A stretch of 64,000 nt of DNA from Debaryomyces hansenii CBS767 (GCF_000006445.2 NC_006046.2:186001-250000), one strand, 5' to 3'; positions 9,750 through 19,843 are shown, counted from the first letter of the stretch. Notes: generated by a model from the letters alone, not told the origin. Translations and numbers: made by a program.

Positions 9750-9957
9750 GGATTATTATATTGACCATAGTTTAAATATCGTTTAAATATCAGATTAGTT
9801 TGTCATGTTATAGCTCTAATTTTGTAAATCGTAAACCAAGGCTCTACTTGCAGCAATGAATTCTTTCTTAGATGAACGTTGCATGCCATGCAAAATCAGA
9901 ACTACGAAGAGTGCTGCATTTCTGCTAAATAGTCTACTTCATAACATCCAATCATCA

Positions 9958-9972
9958 AGGGTATAGCCCTAT
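9958..9972. promoter_or_regulatory. Palindromic Tbf1-type site upstream of RPL7
   Basis: AGGGTATAGCCCTAT is an imperfect palindrome with AGGG/CCCT arms, 161-175 bp before the RPL7 ATG. Tbf1 binds ACCCTA-type sequences and is reported to drive ribosomal-protein genes in Candida albicans. The same 15 bases occur before TEF1 at nearly the same distance. Confidence 0.7.
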
Positions 9973-10003
9973 TCAAATTCATGTGATGAATTCTCGTTCG
10001 TTT

Positions 10004-10029
10004 ACAAAAAATTTTTCAAAAATTTTTCA
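10004..10029. promoter_or_regulatory. Two RRPE-like AAAAATTTTT elements before RPL7
   Basis: Two tandem copies of C-AAAAATTTTT lie about 105-130 bp upstream of the RPL7 start. AAAAATTTT is the RRPE motif known from ribosome-biogenesis promoters. A 7-bp inverted repeat ACCGAGC...GCTCGGT follows at 10039-10063. Confidence 0.5.
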
Positions 10030-10132
10030 CTCTCATCAACCGAGCTCAGTCTCACTGCTCGGTACTAAATAAGAAATATTCTTCTTTATTATACTTAACT
10101 TTTTCTTATTAGTAAATAACTAGATCAACAAG

Positions 10133-11756
10133 ATGGCTTCGTATGTAATATCTCATTCAAACATACCCGAGTGCTGAATAACATCGTAAACCAATGATGT
10201 GTCTGGCCTGGGATGGATGGAAAATGATTCAATTCTTTGTTTCGACAAAGGTATGAAGTTTAATACCAGCATCATAATACTGAGTATGGAAATTTACTGA
10301 TATTGTCCGAGGATATTAGAACCAGTGCCTATTCATTGATGAATAGATTGCTATAGGTAAAAATTCTTGAGATGAGATTGGAAAATTTTTTCACCTGTAA
10401 TGTGGTCTTGTAATTTACTTCGATCGAAGTTGCTGTTCTATTTAACAAATGTTTAATGGAAAGCGACAAGAACTCTCATACAGTGGTATGAGGTACTGTC
10501 ATTGTCATTCTTGGATACATTGACTTTGATCAAAATGATGCCAAGGGAAAGTTAGATTATCTTGCAGCTGAATTGAATATATTCCAAAACTCCATTGCCA
10601 ATGCCTGATATATCTGCTTTCCTCTGAGTTAATTTTGAGTGGACAAATGTGAAGTAGAATGAATGTGGCTGTTCAGTTCTGCTTCTATATGGCCTTTCCG
10701 GCACATATAGCATTTGCCAGCTCTATTTATTAGTTCTAAGAGGAAATGCAACGGGGTCTATTCAACCCACTTGGTGTGCGTTCGGAAGAGCGACAGCAAG
10801 AACATTTTACTAACTTATATTAGCACTTTAAAACCAGAAACTTTAGTCAAGAAATCTAAGGCTCAACAAAAGACCGCCGAAGAACGTGCTGCCGCCAAGG
10901 TTGTCCGTCAAGCTGTATGTATAAATGATTTGTCACTTGATGTTGTCATGTCTTGTGTCTCATAAAACCTTTTAATTATTTTTGAAGATGAAATCAACCA
11001 TACGAATTTGACTAGCTACGGCAATGTTGTCGATCAATTAACCATCTTTCGGGACTGAGAAAATATTTAATAACTTTTATTTATGACAACCAAGGTTATA
11101 TGGAATAACAATTACTAACAATTCATTAGTCCAACCAAGAAAAGCGTAAGATCATCTTCGACAGAGCTGCTGCTTACCAAAAGGAATACACCGATGCTGA
11201 ACGTGCTGTCATCAAGGCTAAGCGTGATGCTAAGGCTGCTGGTTCTTACTACGTTGATGCTCAACCAAAATTAGTTTTCGTTGTCAGAATCAAGGGTATT
11301 AACAAGATTGCTCCAAAGCCAAGAAAGGTTTTACAATTATTAAGATTGACCCAAATTAACGCTGGTGTTTTCGTCAGATTAACCAAGGCCACTTCTGAAT
11401 TATTGAAGTTAGCTGAACCATACATTGCTTACGGTTACCCTAACTTATCTACCATCAGACACTTAGTCTACAAGAGAGGTCACGGTAAGATTAACAAGCA
11501 AAGAATCGCTTTATCTGACAATGCTATCATTGAAGCTAACTTAGGTAAGTACGGTATCTTATCTATTGAAGATTTAATCCACGAAATCTACACTGTTGGT
11601 CCAAACTTCAAGCAAGCTAACAACTTCTTATGGCCATTCAAGTTATCTAATCCAAACGGTGGTTTCAGAACTAGAAAGTTCTTCCACTTTATCCAAGGTG
11701 GTGACACCGGTAACAGAGAAGAATTCATTAACGCCTTAGTTAAGCAAATGAACTAA
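10133..11756 (+). CDS. RPL7: 60S ribosomal protein L7 (uL30), three exons
   Basis: Cytosolic large-subunit ribosomal protein. Exons: 10133-10140 (ATG GCT TC), 10824-10914 and 11130-11756; joined length 726 nt, 241 residues plus stop, close to budding-yeast L7 (244). Intron 1 (10141-10823) starts GTATGT and has TACTAAC at about 10808-10814 before TAG; intron 2 (10915-11129) starts GTATGT and has TACTAAC at about 11113-11119 before TAG. The joined frame reads [18 protein letters not shown], then SNQEKRK, and matches L7 throughout ([39 protein letters not shown]). Two introns is also the arrangement of the S. cerevisiae genes. Intron 2 houses a box C/D snoRNA. Intron 1 is unusually long with an 8-nt first exon. 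Confidence 0.98.
10141..10823 (+). other. RPL7 intron 1
   Basis: 683-nt intron with a canonical 5' site, branch point and 3' site. I looked for snoRNA boxes: an ATGATG-type C box (10535-10541) with CTGA at 10568-10571 and 10605-10608 exists, but the flanks barely pair and I recognise no rRNA complement, so no RNA gene is called. Confidence 0.9.
10915..11129 (+). other. RPL7 intron 2
   Basis: 215-nt phase-0 intron, GTATGT to TAG, branch point TACTAAC. It contains the snoRNA described at 10975-11068. Confidence 0.95.
10975..11068 (+). ncRNA. Intronic box C/D snoRNA (snR39/snR59/snR39b type)
   Basis: Inside RPL7 intron 2. Box C-like AAGATGA is at 10985-10991 and box D CTGA at 11055-11058. Flanking AT-rich arms (around 10975-10983 and 11060-11068) can form the terminal stem. 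The 12 nt CCATCTTTCGGG (11042-11053), one base before box D, is the exact complement of CCCGAAAGATGG in a conserved helix of 25S rRNA. The N+5 rule puts the 2'-O-methylation on the G of CCCG, which I recall as G805 in S. cerevisiae (snR39b target); A807, two bases on, is the target of snR39/snR59, which live in the RPL7 introns of that yeast. RNA is presumably released from the debranched intron. Confidence 0.8.
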
Positions 11757-11913
11757 ATTTGATTAACTTCGCTTAATTTATTTCTGTTACTGAAAGATGA
11801 ATTTTTCTTTATTATTTTGTATACTCATAATAAAATTATAAAATATATCTTTCAACATAATTCTGTGTATAATTATTAACTTTTATTAAATGTATGGACA
11901 TTTTGTTTTAAAC

Positions 11914-13239
11914 CTAACTACCTATCCAATCGCTTATACTATAAACTGCATATTCAAGCCATTCTATCTCTTGCCACCATACAAACGTCGCTTCATTTGA
12001 ACTGAACCAATTATTCAGTCCATAATCATCATATATGTACTCTTGTAAGTTATTTGCGCTTGTTGTTCTTTGCATGTCGAACAAATAAATCATAATGTAG
12101 AAGACAAACTTTACGATATTAAGTAAAATGACTGACGTCAAGCATAATGTAGCCATATTGATGAATAATGTTCCAAAGTTCTTTTGGTCTTGTTGATACT
12201 TATAATATAGATAATACTGTTTGATAAACGGCAATTTTTTTAAAAAGCTCTGGAACTCCAAGTTATCAGATGGGCTGTCATTTAATTTTAATTTTAACTT
12301 CAACTTCTCTACTAATTCATCTTGTTTATTCATCTCGAGAACTAGCTTTTGAATAATCGGTTCATATTTATGGTCATTAGTCTTGCATTTCGTCAAATCC
12401 TTTTGATGTCTCTCACACAAACTTTGTAAATGCTGAATAATTTTTTCGTTTTCGGTATTTTTATCAACAAGCTCTTTCATTATATTTCTATCTATAAATG
12501 TGTTAGGTTTGTCCACACTTTGTCTTTCTAACTGATATTCCAATGTTTCAACGTATTTCTTTAAGTTATTTATATCAATTTCTAGGGTTTGAATTTTTCT
12601 TTGCTGCATTCTATTAGTCGATGAGAGTTGGTTGTTCTCGTCAGCAACCGAAGAATATTGATTCTCCCTATCATTTATCTGTTGCTCTTTCATCAAAACA
12701 CTGGATCTGAGGCCATTGATTTCCTTTCTGTCGTACGGCCTGGATCTCATCATTACAGGTGATTGTGGAGGTGATATTATTTGCTTTGGTTCAGGTTTTA
12801 GGTTGTACGTCATTGGTGTTGATGTTGATATGGGTCTTGCTGGCGACTTCGAATTATTGAGTTTCATATTATATGGTGACAATGGCTTTCTGAAAGGTTT
12901 ACTATTTCGGCTTACTGCTTTATTTATATCATATAAGCTGATGTTTCCTCTCTCCATAAGAAATTTTTCCATATCGCTAAATTTAACCAACCGTAATATA
13001 AATGACACCAACTCGTGTTTGAATAGTTTTAGCAGAGGTTTATCTGACGACATCTTATGTAGTAGCTGTTTTTCATTTGTGGTAAGTAGTTCCTTGCAGC
13101 AGACCAAATCTTGCAATTGGCTTATAAGACCAAATGCTTGCGAGATATATATAAAATCTTTTGATGTACTCGTCTCAATTATCCTTGACCAACATATACC
13201 TATCAATGTATCTATAGGTTGAGTAATAGACCTGTTCAT
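11914..13239 (-). CDS. MPS2: Mps2-like spindle pole body membrane anchor
   Basis: 441-residue protein that I match to Mps2, a nuclear-envelope protein needed to insert the duplicated spindle pole body. Shared points: an N-terminal helical part with SKDFIY followed by hydrophobic turns, a proline/serine-rich linker (about 115-170), a coiled coil (about 180-300, e.g. KIQTLEIDINNLKKYVETLEYQLE), one transmembrane helix near 350-385, and a short lumenal tail with a WW pair (FVWWQEIEWLEYAVYSISDW). Length is similar to Mps2 (387). Similarity is weak outside these points, so a different coiled-coil nuclear-envelope protein cannot be excluded. It converges on RPL7, 157 bp apart. Confidence 0.6.
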   Translation of the reverse strand: MNRSITQPIDTLIGICWSRIIETSTSKDFIYISQAFGLISQLQDLVCCKELLTTNEKQLLHKMSSDKPLLKLFKHELVSFILRLVKFSDMEKFLMERGNISLYDINKAVSRNSKPFRKPLSPYNMKLNNSKSPARPISTSTPMTYNLKPEPKQIISPPQSPVMMRSRPYDRKEINGLRSSVLMKEQQINDRENQYSSVADENNQLSSTNRMQQRKIQTLEIDINNLKKYVETLEYQLERQSVDKPNTFIDRNIMKELVDKNTENEKIIQHLQSLCERHQKDLTKCKTNDHKYEPIIQKLVLEMNKQDELVEKLKLKLKLNDSPSDNLEFQSFLKKLPFIKQYYLYYKYQQDQKNFGTLFINMATLCLTSVILLNIVKFVFYIMIYLFDMQRTTSANNLQEYIYDDYGLNNWFSSNEATFVWWQEIEWLEYAVYSISDWIGS

Positions 13240-13357
13240 TGTTGGTAGTAGTAGCTCTATAAAGACGCTCAGTTTCTTGTTTACATTTCAACTACATAAA
13301 ATTTTATAGATAAAATCGCGTATTATTAGGCAAACTATCCGTAGCTTATATATGTTT

Positions 13358-16300
13358 CTAAACCTGGTTATTTATATTCAGATCTGCCAGTTCATTCGTA
13401 ATTCCATCACTTGTTGTACTGTTAATATTATTTTCAGTAGTAGCTTTGACAGGTGTAGCTGTAGAAGCGTCGTCCCTCTTTAGTTCTACCTGACTAGCTA
13501 AAAATGGAATTAGCTCCTCTGGCTCAGCGTCAACAGGTAAGGAATATTCATGCTGCCTTTCATTAGAACTACTCTGATCTTCAGATTCTAGATTAATGTT
13601 CTGATTAGGGACAGAATCTGAAATTCTATTCGTATTTTGTGTGTTTGAATAGTTACTATTTAGTGATGCTGTAGCGTCATTTGTATTATTTTCAACTCCT
13701 GATAATGACAGATCATTAATGTGCTCGACCGGAGCGTTTTTTAAATTATCTATAGGTGTCCTTTTGGGAGTTGGATTTTCATTTGTTTGGTCGAAGGTGT
13801 TAGGATGAAGATTCAAGACGCTAGCATAAGTAGTTGTTTGAGATTTTACATTTGGAACCGAATCATCTAAGCTGATGTTTGATGCGAAAGAACGATTGTC
13901 AGTGTACTCATGCGTTGGCTTTAGACCTGTTTGTTCTTCCAGCTTCGCGGACTCTATAGCTTCATTCCCAGAATCTTGTTTATTGAGTTCACGATCGATA
14001 GGTGTCACAAGCGGCATTAAGATTGATAAATCATATTCAAATTTTCTAATGGTACTCAACAAATCGGTGATTAGTTCCTCAATTAAGATTCCAGCGCCAT
14101 AGACTTTCCTCAAGAAGAACCTTAAATGGTCGACTTTGTTTGCAAGCCGTTCGTCACTTTGCTTTACCTTGTCAATTTCAATGTTCAAATCTTTAAAAGA
14201 AACCGTAACGAAATCAGATAGTTGTTCTAATTTAGCCAATTCATTCATTGGGAACACATTAAGTTGCTTTCCCTCCGCTACTAATGCAAGGAGTTGTCTG
14301 TATGTTAATTGCTTTGTCAAAAAGTGATCAGTAAATATACCAGAGTCAATTAATTTACAAATTGGACAAGAGTAGTTATCATCGTTATTATTGTCAGATT
14401 CTAAAGCAGATTCGTTAACACATTGAGTATGATACCATTCCTTACATTTATCACACTCTATCATAGTTCCAAATTCAAATTCACGACATGCACAGTATAT
14501 TTGTTGTTGAGTTGGGTCTTCTAAAGACTCATTATCTTCTTTATAATAAATATGAGAAGATGAACTAGAATAAGAATCTGACTTCAATGATAAACTAAAA
14601 TCATTCTTATTAGAAATCTGTTGTAACTTCTCCATTAGATAATCATTAATATTGAGTTTCGGATTCATATCTTCTGTAGGATTTGTTCCCTTATTAAGTA
14701 CAGTTATAATCTTCAAGTCCTTGAATTTTTTCCAAACATTTGAAACCCAATCTTCCCCATTTGATAAATTATTATCTAGAACCCTCATGTCGAACTTCAA
14801 GCCTGATTCATTTATGGATGTTTGCAATTGTTTTATTTCTTGGATGGTAAACTTACCCCCCGTCGCTAAAGAAGCTTTGAAATCTTTAAATTGCTTCACA
14901 ATTTTACTATTCTGTTTCAAGTTGACGAGCTTTTCGTAATTATCAAGATAAACAAATATACGATTTTCCCCTTGAGCTTTGGATTTACTTTCAAGATCGG
15001 TAAGTATTCTATCCAATTCCTCAAACGAAACCAGCTCCGTATATTCAAAACTTAAGAATTCAACTAGCTTATAATTCATTTCTTCACTATGATCTATAAT
15101 AGAATCAATTATTCTGACCTTGTCTATATCTCTTCTTCCTAATAAATTAATTCCTAAGTCTCTGAAATTTTTTAAATCTTGCAATGAAAAAATATCCTTC
15201 TTGTCGCTATATGGATCACCTCCTTTGAGAATTTTATCATGCGTGTCTATCCATTGCAATCTATCTCTTAACCTAATTAGAAAGGTCAACGACGGTAATT
15301 CAATTCCAAATGATTGCCCAAGGTTTATCAAGTCATTGAATTCTTGTAATGAGTTACTTTGTTTGGCTTTTGAAATAAGCAAACGACAAGCTCTATCAAA
15401 ATTCTCAATCTCTACCTTAAATTCTAATATTTGTTCAGTCTCAGAACATGAAAAATTTAGGGTTGGAATTTTATCAATTAAATTTATTAACCTCGCGAGA
15501 ACATCACCATTAGGCCTCTGAAAATCATTATTTGTGTTCCCATTTCTAATACGCTGTTGATGTTTTATAGATAAAATACTTTGGCATTCTTCAATAAAGT
15601 CATTGGCATCATTCACGAATAACCTTAGATTCTCAATATAATTTTTGAAGGTATTCAACTTTATCGTTTCGTAATCTTCTGGCTCATTATTCGGTTTATT
15701 ATTAAATACATGAAAGAAATTTGAAGAAGATAATGCCAAATAAATCTTTTCACCATCTATAAGTAAGCTTCTGTAGACTCTTAAGGAAAGCTCGGAATTT
15801 TCGTTCATTAATCGTTCGTAATTTTGCATCCATTCGTCGTAGTCAATTGAGTAGGTGTTTAATATTCTGTAAAACGATTTTAACTTATCATCTGAGTAAA
15901 ATAAATGTAACTCTATTTTCAAGTTTGGATTCCCTATTAATTTTGGGACGCTTTTAATATCATAGTCATTTTCAAGCTCACTTAGCTCGACATATTCTAA
16001 GAATCTAGGTAGGGATAGAATAAACGTTTGCTTCAATTTCACATCGGTTAAAACTACCTTTGAAGGAAAAGTGCTTGCTAAATCATCATCAGCCGTGGAA
16101 TCTATATCTCCAAACGTTTTGTCATCAATAACAAGTTCTCTTATATGACTAAACTTTTTTCTTACTCTATCCCGCAATTTTAGTTCTTGTTTATACAATA
16201 AACTATACATTTGTAAACTTTGTTCGTAGATCTCGGAATTAAAGAAAACATTATTATTTCCTGATTCATATAACTGGGCTAAGTTGATCAATAGCTTGAA

Positions 16301-18892
16301 AATCAGGAAATTAGGCAATATCGATTGCTTATTCAACCATTTTTCACCTTCAATTGCATAATTTAGCCAATTTTTGGTAGCAAAATTGACTTCTTCACTC
16401 AAGTTTAAGCCAAACGATACGGTAGACGAATATGTCTTCGGAAATTTAATGATGAATTCACCGGGCTTCTGAATTGTTGTAGTGAAATTTATACCCCTTT
16501 TCTTTAATAATTCAGGAGTTATCATGAATTCCTGATTATAATTTAATTTTTCTCTTCGTTGATTTCTATAATCAATAATCTTTTGAAACAATTCGTTAGA
16601 ATGTTGCATTCTTGAATTGTTATAATCTGGAGATGGATTAATCATGTTTTCCAAAGAATTTAACAACGACTCGTATTCTATATTTGTCGTATCTTCACCG
16701 TTATTAAAGTACTTCAATAAAGCCTCTACATTCCAACCATCATTGTTTATATTAACTCTTTCTTTATTCTTGTCGTTCACTTCTTTGACCAATTCTTCAA
16801 ACTTTTCAAAATCCAGCTCAGGTATAAAATACCATTTCTTATAACTTCCAAAAAATTGGTAATTACAGAGTTGTGTGAAATGATCTTCACATTTCCAGTT
16901 TTCAGTGCTAAATGTCATGCCGATACTTAAGGTTGGATTGATAAGGTCCTGGTTATTTAAATCGCTTTCTGATAAACCCCCTAGCAATGAATTGGCTAAA
17001 ACAGGTAAATTATGTAAATTCCAAGGGTTTAGCGACGTCTGTATCAAGTTATTGATATAGTCGGACGAATTGTAGGTGTTAGTTTCAACATTATTGGTAG
17101 GACTACTATTCTTTGAAGTAGTGTAATTATTAGCAGTATTAGCACCATTTGCATTATTTGTCGAAGTAACATTATTAACATTTACATTGTTTAAATGGTT
17201 TTTGTGATTAATAAGGTCATCTCCTATTCTAGCAAAGCCAGAACCATTAATGAAAGAAGGCAAGTTAGTTCCGTTTTCAAGTTCTAGGCCATCATTCCAT
17301 GTATCAATATCATTTGTGTTTACATCATTATCACTCTGCTTCAGTTTCTTATTCATTATAAAAGACCAATATAATTGTTCGAATTTTTCTAAATTAATTA
17401 TGTTTCGCTCCATCACAGAAATATTTTGATCATTGAATTGATAAAAGAATTTGTCATTTGAATTCACATTGACTTTATTAAAATGATCCTTATTTTGTTG
17501 AATTATATATTCTTGAAATTTCAAATCCTTCTCCATAAATTGTCTTAAGTTATAAATAGATGCAGATTTTCCATTTAAATCCAATCGAGAATCATCTTGA
17601 TATACAGATTGATTATTTATAATCGATTTCAAACCATGGTTTATTTGAGAAGCTGGGGTTATTGGAGTAATTGCTGATTCACCAGAATTTTTCTTACGTT
17701 TCTTAGTAGTATCAATCTCACCTTCATTCATCCCTTTACTTGTAAATGTATTGGGTTGTTTGACGTCAATGAGATGTGGAGAATTAAGTAGAAATCCTTT
17801 TGCTGATTTTAATTTAATCGACCGTTTGAAATCTTTAGATGAACCAATTATTAAAGGCGGCTCAACATCTATTCCGGGGCTATCACTCATCGGATGATGC
17901 GAATCATTTGTATTTTCATCATCGGCTCCATTCGTTGAATCTGCGGTAGGAGCGACAATTCCAACCAATTCATACTTTCTATTATTCAAGGCCATTTCGA
18001 ATGGATAAAGGATCCTTAAATACGAGGACTTCAAAGAGCTACTTAAGCTCGTCATGATTTTTCCTTTGTAGCCTAATTCCCTTCCTATTTGTGCCCATAG
18101 TTTTTTATTCACAACTTCAATAAAGCCCCCTCTAATTAACACAGATCTGAATAGTTTATATAAGTCCAACGGCCTTTTATCGATCATCGGTAATTTATTC
18201 AAGAAGGAAGGTAGGTTCAGCTTAGGTTTTTTGGGCTCGTTAACTGGAACCGGAGTAGAATCTTTAGTATTCGGATTTGAGTCTGGTGTCGATGCCTTTA
18301 AGGCATCGGAAGTTGGAGGTATTGGCGATTCCTTCGAGTTCTCTTCGTTTGCAAGTGTAACCTCTGTTAATGGGTCCTCCTTTTTATGCTGTAAATGAAA
18401 TTCTATTAATTCTTGATGAAATCTCAACCTATTTTCTAATTCGTTATTCGTCGAATTATTCAACAACTTATTAGTTTGAAACCAGAATAAGTCTGAATTA
18501 ATTTGAAAATTTGACTTGAATGAGTTTTCGGTATTCTCTGGTATAACAAGTTTAATTGCGCCATATTTCGCTCCCATTTCATGGACGCTGTCAATAAACT
18601 TTATAGGATCTTGAAACTGAGCATCATTAAGTTGAAAAATTGGAATAGAGTCGGTTAACGGAATGTCTGAAAGAGTGATCTTATTCTGTAAATGAAAGAA
18701 GTCAATAGGAAAGTTGGCCTTAGTCTTCTGTTGAGGAGAATTAAACGGATTGTAGTTTATATTATTCAATTGATTATTCACCAAAATTTGCTTATTATCC
18801 TTCACATGATTATAAAACCGCAAATCTGGTAAGTCAGAATTATTAGCAAACCTCGAAGACTTCGGAAATCTATTCAGTTCTTCATCTGTCAT
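13358..18892 (-). CDS. ECM5: Ecm5-like JmjN/ARID/JmjC/PHD chromatin protein, probably catalytically dead
   Basis: 1844-residue nuclear protein with the KDM5/Ecm5 domain order: JmjN (about 80-120, IPIFQLNDAQFQDPIKFI), ARID (about 234-310, RPLDLYKLF, GGFIEVVNKKLWAQIGRELG), JmjC (about 650-840), and a PHD finger (about 1465-1515, CACREFEFGTMIECDKCKEWYH). In active KDM5 enzymes iron is held by H-x-E in WHIEDH and a distal His in YHAGFN. Here these read WKCEDH (K667, E669) and YSSTVS (S822), so two of three iron ligands are gone while the 2-oxoglutarate lysine region (GSYKKWY) remains. S. cerevisiae Ecm5 is likewise regarded as inactive and acts with Snt2 and Rpd3 in stress-gene control. Long N-rich linkers make it larger than Ecm5 (about 1411). 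Confidence 0.82.
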   Translation of the reverse strand: MTDEELNRFPKSSRFANNSDLPDLRFYNHVKDNKQILVNNQLNNINYNPFNSPQQKTKANFPIDFFHLQNKITLSDIPLTDSIPIFQLNDAQFQDPIKFIDSVHEMGAKYGAIKLVIPENTENSFKSNFQINSDLFWFQTNKLLNNSTNNELENRLRFHQELIEFHLQHKKEDPLTEVTLANEENSKESPIPPTSDALKASTPDSNPNTKDSTPVPVNEPKKPKLNLPSFLNKLPMIDKRPLDLYKLFRSVLIRGGFIEVVNKKLWAQIGRELGYKGKIMTSLSSSLKSSYLRILYPFEMALNNRKYELVGIVAPTADSTNGADDENTNDSHHPMSDSPGIDVEPPLIIGSSKDFKRSIKLKSAKGFLLNSPHLIDVKQPNTFTSKGMNEGEIDTTKKRKKNSGESAITPITPASQINHGLKSIINNQSVYQDDSRLDLNGKSASIYNLRQFMEKDLKFQEYIIQQNKDHFNKVNVNSNDKFFYQFNDQNISVMERNIINLEKFEQLYWSFIMNKKLKQSDNDVNTNDIDTWNDGLELENGTNLPSFINGSGFARIGDDLINHKNHLNNVNVNNVTSTNNANGANTANNYTTSKNSSPTNNVETNTYNSSDYINNLIQTSLNPWNLHNLPVLANSLLGGLSESDLNNQDLINPTLSIGMTFSTENWKCEDHFTQLCNYQFFGSYKKWYFIPELDFEKFEELVKEVNDKNKERVNINNDGWNVEALLKYFNNGEDTTNIEYESLLNSLENMINPSPDYNNSRMQHSNELFQKIIDYRNQRREKLNYNQEFMITPELLKKRGINFTTTIQKPGEFIIKFPKTYSSTVSFGLNLSEEVNFATKNWLNYAIEGEKWLNKQSILPNFLIFKLLINLAQLYESGNNNVFFNSEIYEQSLQMYSLLYKQELKLRDRVRKKFSHIRELVIDDKTFGDIDSTADDDLASTFPSKVVLTDVKLKQTFILSLPRFLEYVELSELENDYDIKSVPKLIGNPNLKIELHLFYSDDKLKSFYRILNTYSIDYDEWMQNYERLMNENSELSLRVYRSLLIDGEKIYLALSSSNFFHVFNNKPNNEPEDYETIKLNTFKNYIENLRLFVNDANDFIEECQSILSIKHQQRIRNGNTNNDFQRPNGDVLARLINLIDKIPTLNFSCSETEQILEFKVEIENFDRACRLLISKAKQSNSLQEFNDLINLGQSFGIELPSLTFLIRLRDRLQWIDTHDKILKGGDPYSDKKDIFSLQDLKNFRDLGINLLGRRDIDKVRIIDSIIDHSEEMNYKLVEFLSFEYTELVSFEELDRILTDLESKSKAQGENRIFVYLDNYEKLVNLKQNSKIVKQFKDFKASLATGGKFTIQEIKQLQTSINESGLKFDMRVLDNNLSNGEDWVSNVWKKFKDLKIITVLNKGTNPTEDMNPKLNINDYLMEKLQQISNKNDFSLSLKSDSYSSSSSHIYYKEDNESLEDPTQQQIYCACREFEFGTMIECDKCKEWYHTQCVNESALESDNNNDDNYSCPICKLIDSGIFTDHFLTKQLTYRQLLALVAEGKQLNVFPMNELAKLEQLSDFVTVSFKDLNIEIDKVKQSDERLANKVDHLRFFLRKVYGAGILIEELITDLLSTIRKFEYDLSILMPLVTPIDRELNKQDSGNEAIESAKLEEQTGLKPTHEYTDNRSFASNISLDDSVPNVKSQTTTYASVLNLHPNTFDQTNENPTPKRTPIDNLKNAPVEHINDLSLSGVENNTNDATASLNSNYSNTQNTNRISDSVPNQNINLESEDQSSSNERQHEYSLPVDAEPEELIPFLASQVELKRDDASTATPVKATTENNINSTTSDGITNELADLNINNQV

Positions 18893-19387
18893 AATTCTTT
18901 CAGTTTAATAGACTTACAACTTGTATTGATATTCTGTATATGATTTAATTATACTGCGACATGAAAAACGTTAGTTATAAAAATGTCGCACAATTTATTA
19001 GAACGTATGTAAACCCAAGCAACGAAGTATAGTCATCAGTAGTCACTACTACTTGGGTATACAAGTTAAAAGCCCAATAGAATGTGAAACATACGAGGCT
19101 TGATAAGACTCAAAATCAAAATCCAAGGGATACTCTATTGCCGAACTATCTTGCGTTACTGGATCTAATAATGTCCACCTAAGTGCATATATAGATCTAA
19201 GATCTAACATAAACTAAATACTACAATCTCGATTCTTAATTGAAAATGTGAATTAAAAATTATAAATTACCGAACACAAATATAAATCCAAGAAATTAAA
19301 TCGTAACGATTAGAAAGAACATTGTATTAAAGAAGATTAAAACAATACTTTAGTAAAAGAAATTAATAAACAAAAGGTCTATCAAAC
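18893..19387. other. Gap between the wall-protein gene and ECM5
   Basis: 495 bp holding the ECM5 promoter side and the 3' flank of the wall-protein gene (both genes on the minus strand). No ORF, RNA gene or clear motif seen. Confidence 0.5.
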
Positions 19388-19843
19388 TTATAATAAAGCA
19401 GCAGCAACGGCAGCGACACCAGCGAAGGCACCAGCAACGTTTCTAGCAGCAGCACCTTCGAAAGAGGTGACACCAGCAGCAGAAGAAGCAGCGGAAGTAG
19501 ATTCACCAGCAACGGTAGTTGGAGCAGCAGAAGTTGGAGCAGCGGTGGTTGGGTGTTCACAGGTGTCACAGACGGTTTCGGTCTTGGTTTGGACTTCAGT
19601 GGTGTAGGTGGTTGGGACAACACATTCACCGGTGACAGTTAAAGTGGTAGCTTCAGTGACGGTGATTTCGGTTGGGTGGCACTTGTCTTGTTCACACTTG
19701 GTGACGGTGACGACAGTGGAGTATGGACAGTAGGTGGTGTAGTCAGTAACGGTGACGTCAGTGGTGACGGTGGTACCGTTAGTGTAACCAGCGACGGCAG
19801 AGCCGACTAATAAAGCAGAAGCGAAAACAGTTGAGTATTGCAT
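19388..19843 (-). CDS. Small GPI-anchored cell-wall protein (Pga59/Pga62 type)
   Basis: 151 residues. A signal peptide (MQYSTVFASALLVGSAVAG) is followed by a Thr/Val-rich body with cysteine spacing TTYCPYSTVVTVTKCEQDKCHPTE and VTGECVVPTTYTTE. A Ser/Ala/Thr stalk and a small-residue/hydrophobic C-terminal tail (AFAGVAAVAAALL) follow, as expected for GPI attachment and later linkage to wall glucan. The CxxxKCH pattern is that of Candida Pga59/Pga62 small wall proteins. Codon use is strongly biased (GGT, GTC, ACC), suggesting high expression. A TATA-like element (TATATAAAC on this strand, about 19931-19940) sits about 90 bp upstream. A highly Thr-rich wall protein could also be called Sed1/Spi1-like. 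Confidence 0.78.
   Translation of the reverse strand: MQYSTVFASALLVGSAVAGYTNGTTVTTDVTVTDYTTYCPYSTVVTVTKCEQDKCHPTEITVTEATTLTVTGECVVPTTYTTEVQTKTETVCDTCEHPTTAAPTSAAPTTVAGESTSAASSAAGVTSFEGAAARNVAGAFAGVAAVAAALL

Larger units (their letters stand above)
9750..10132. promoter_or_regulatory. PRC1 3' flank and RPL7 promoter
   Basis: 383 bp. Just after the PRC1 stop there is a short duplication (GTTTAAATATC twice, about 9770-9791). The remainder is the RPL7 promoter, with the Tbf1-type palindrome, RRPE-like repeats and an inverted repeat listed separately. Confidence 0.6.

Noticed and set aside
10535..10608. Possible second C/D snoRNA in RPL7 intron 1
   Set aside because: C box has a mismatch, closing stem is weak and no rRNA complement was recognised.
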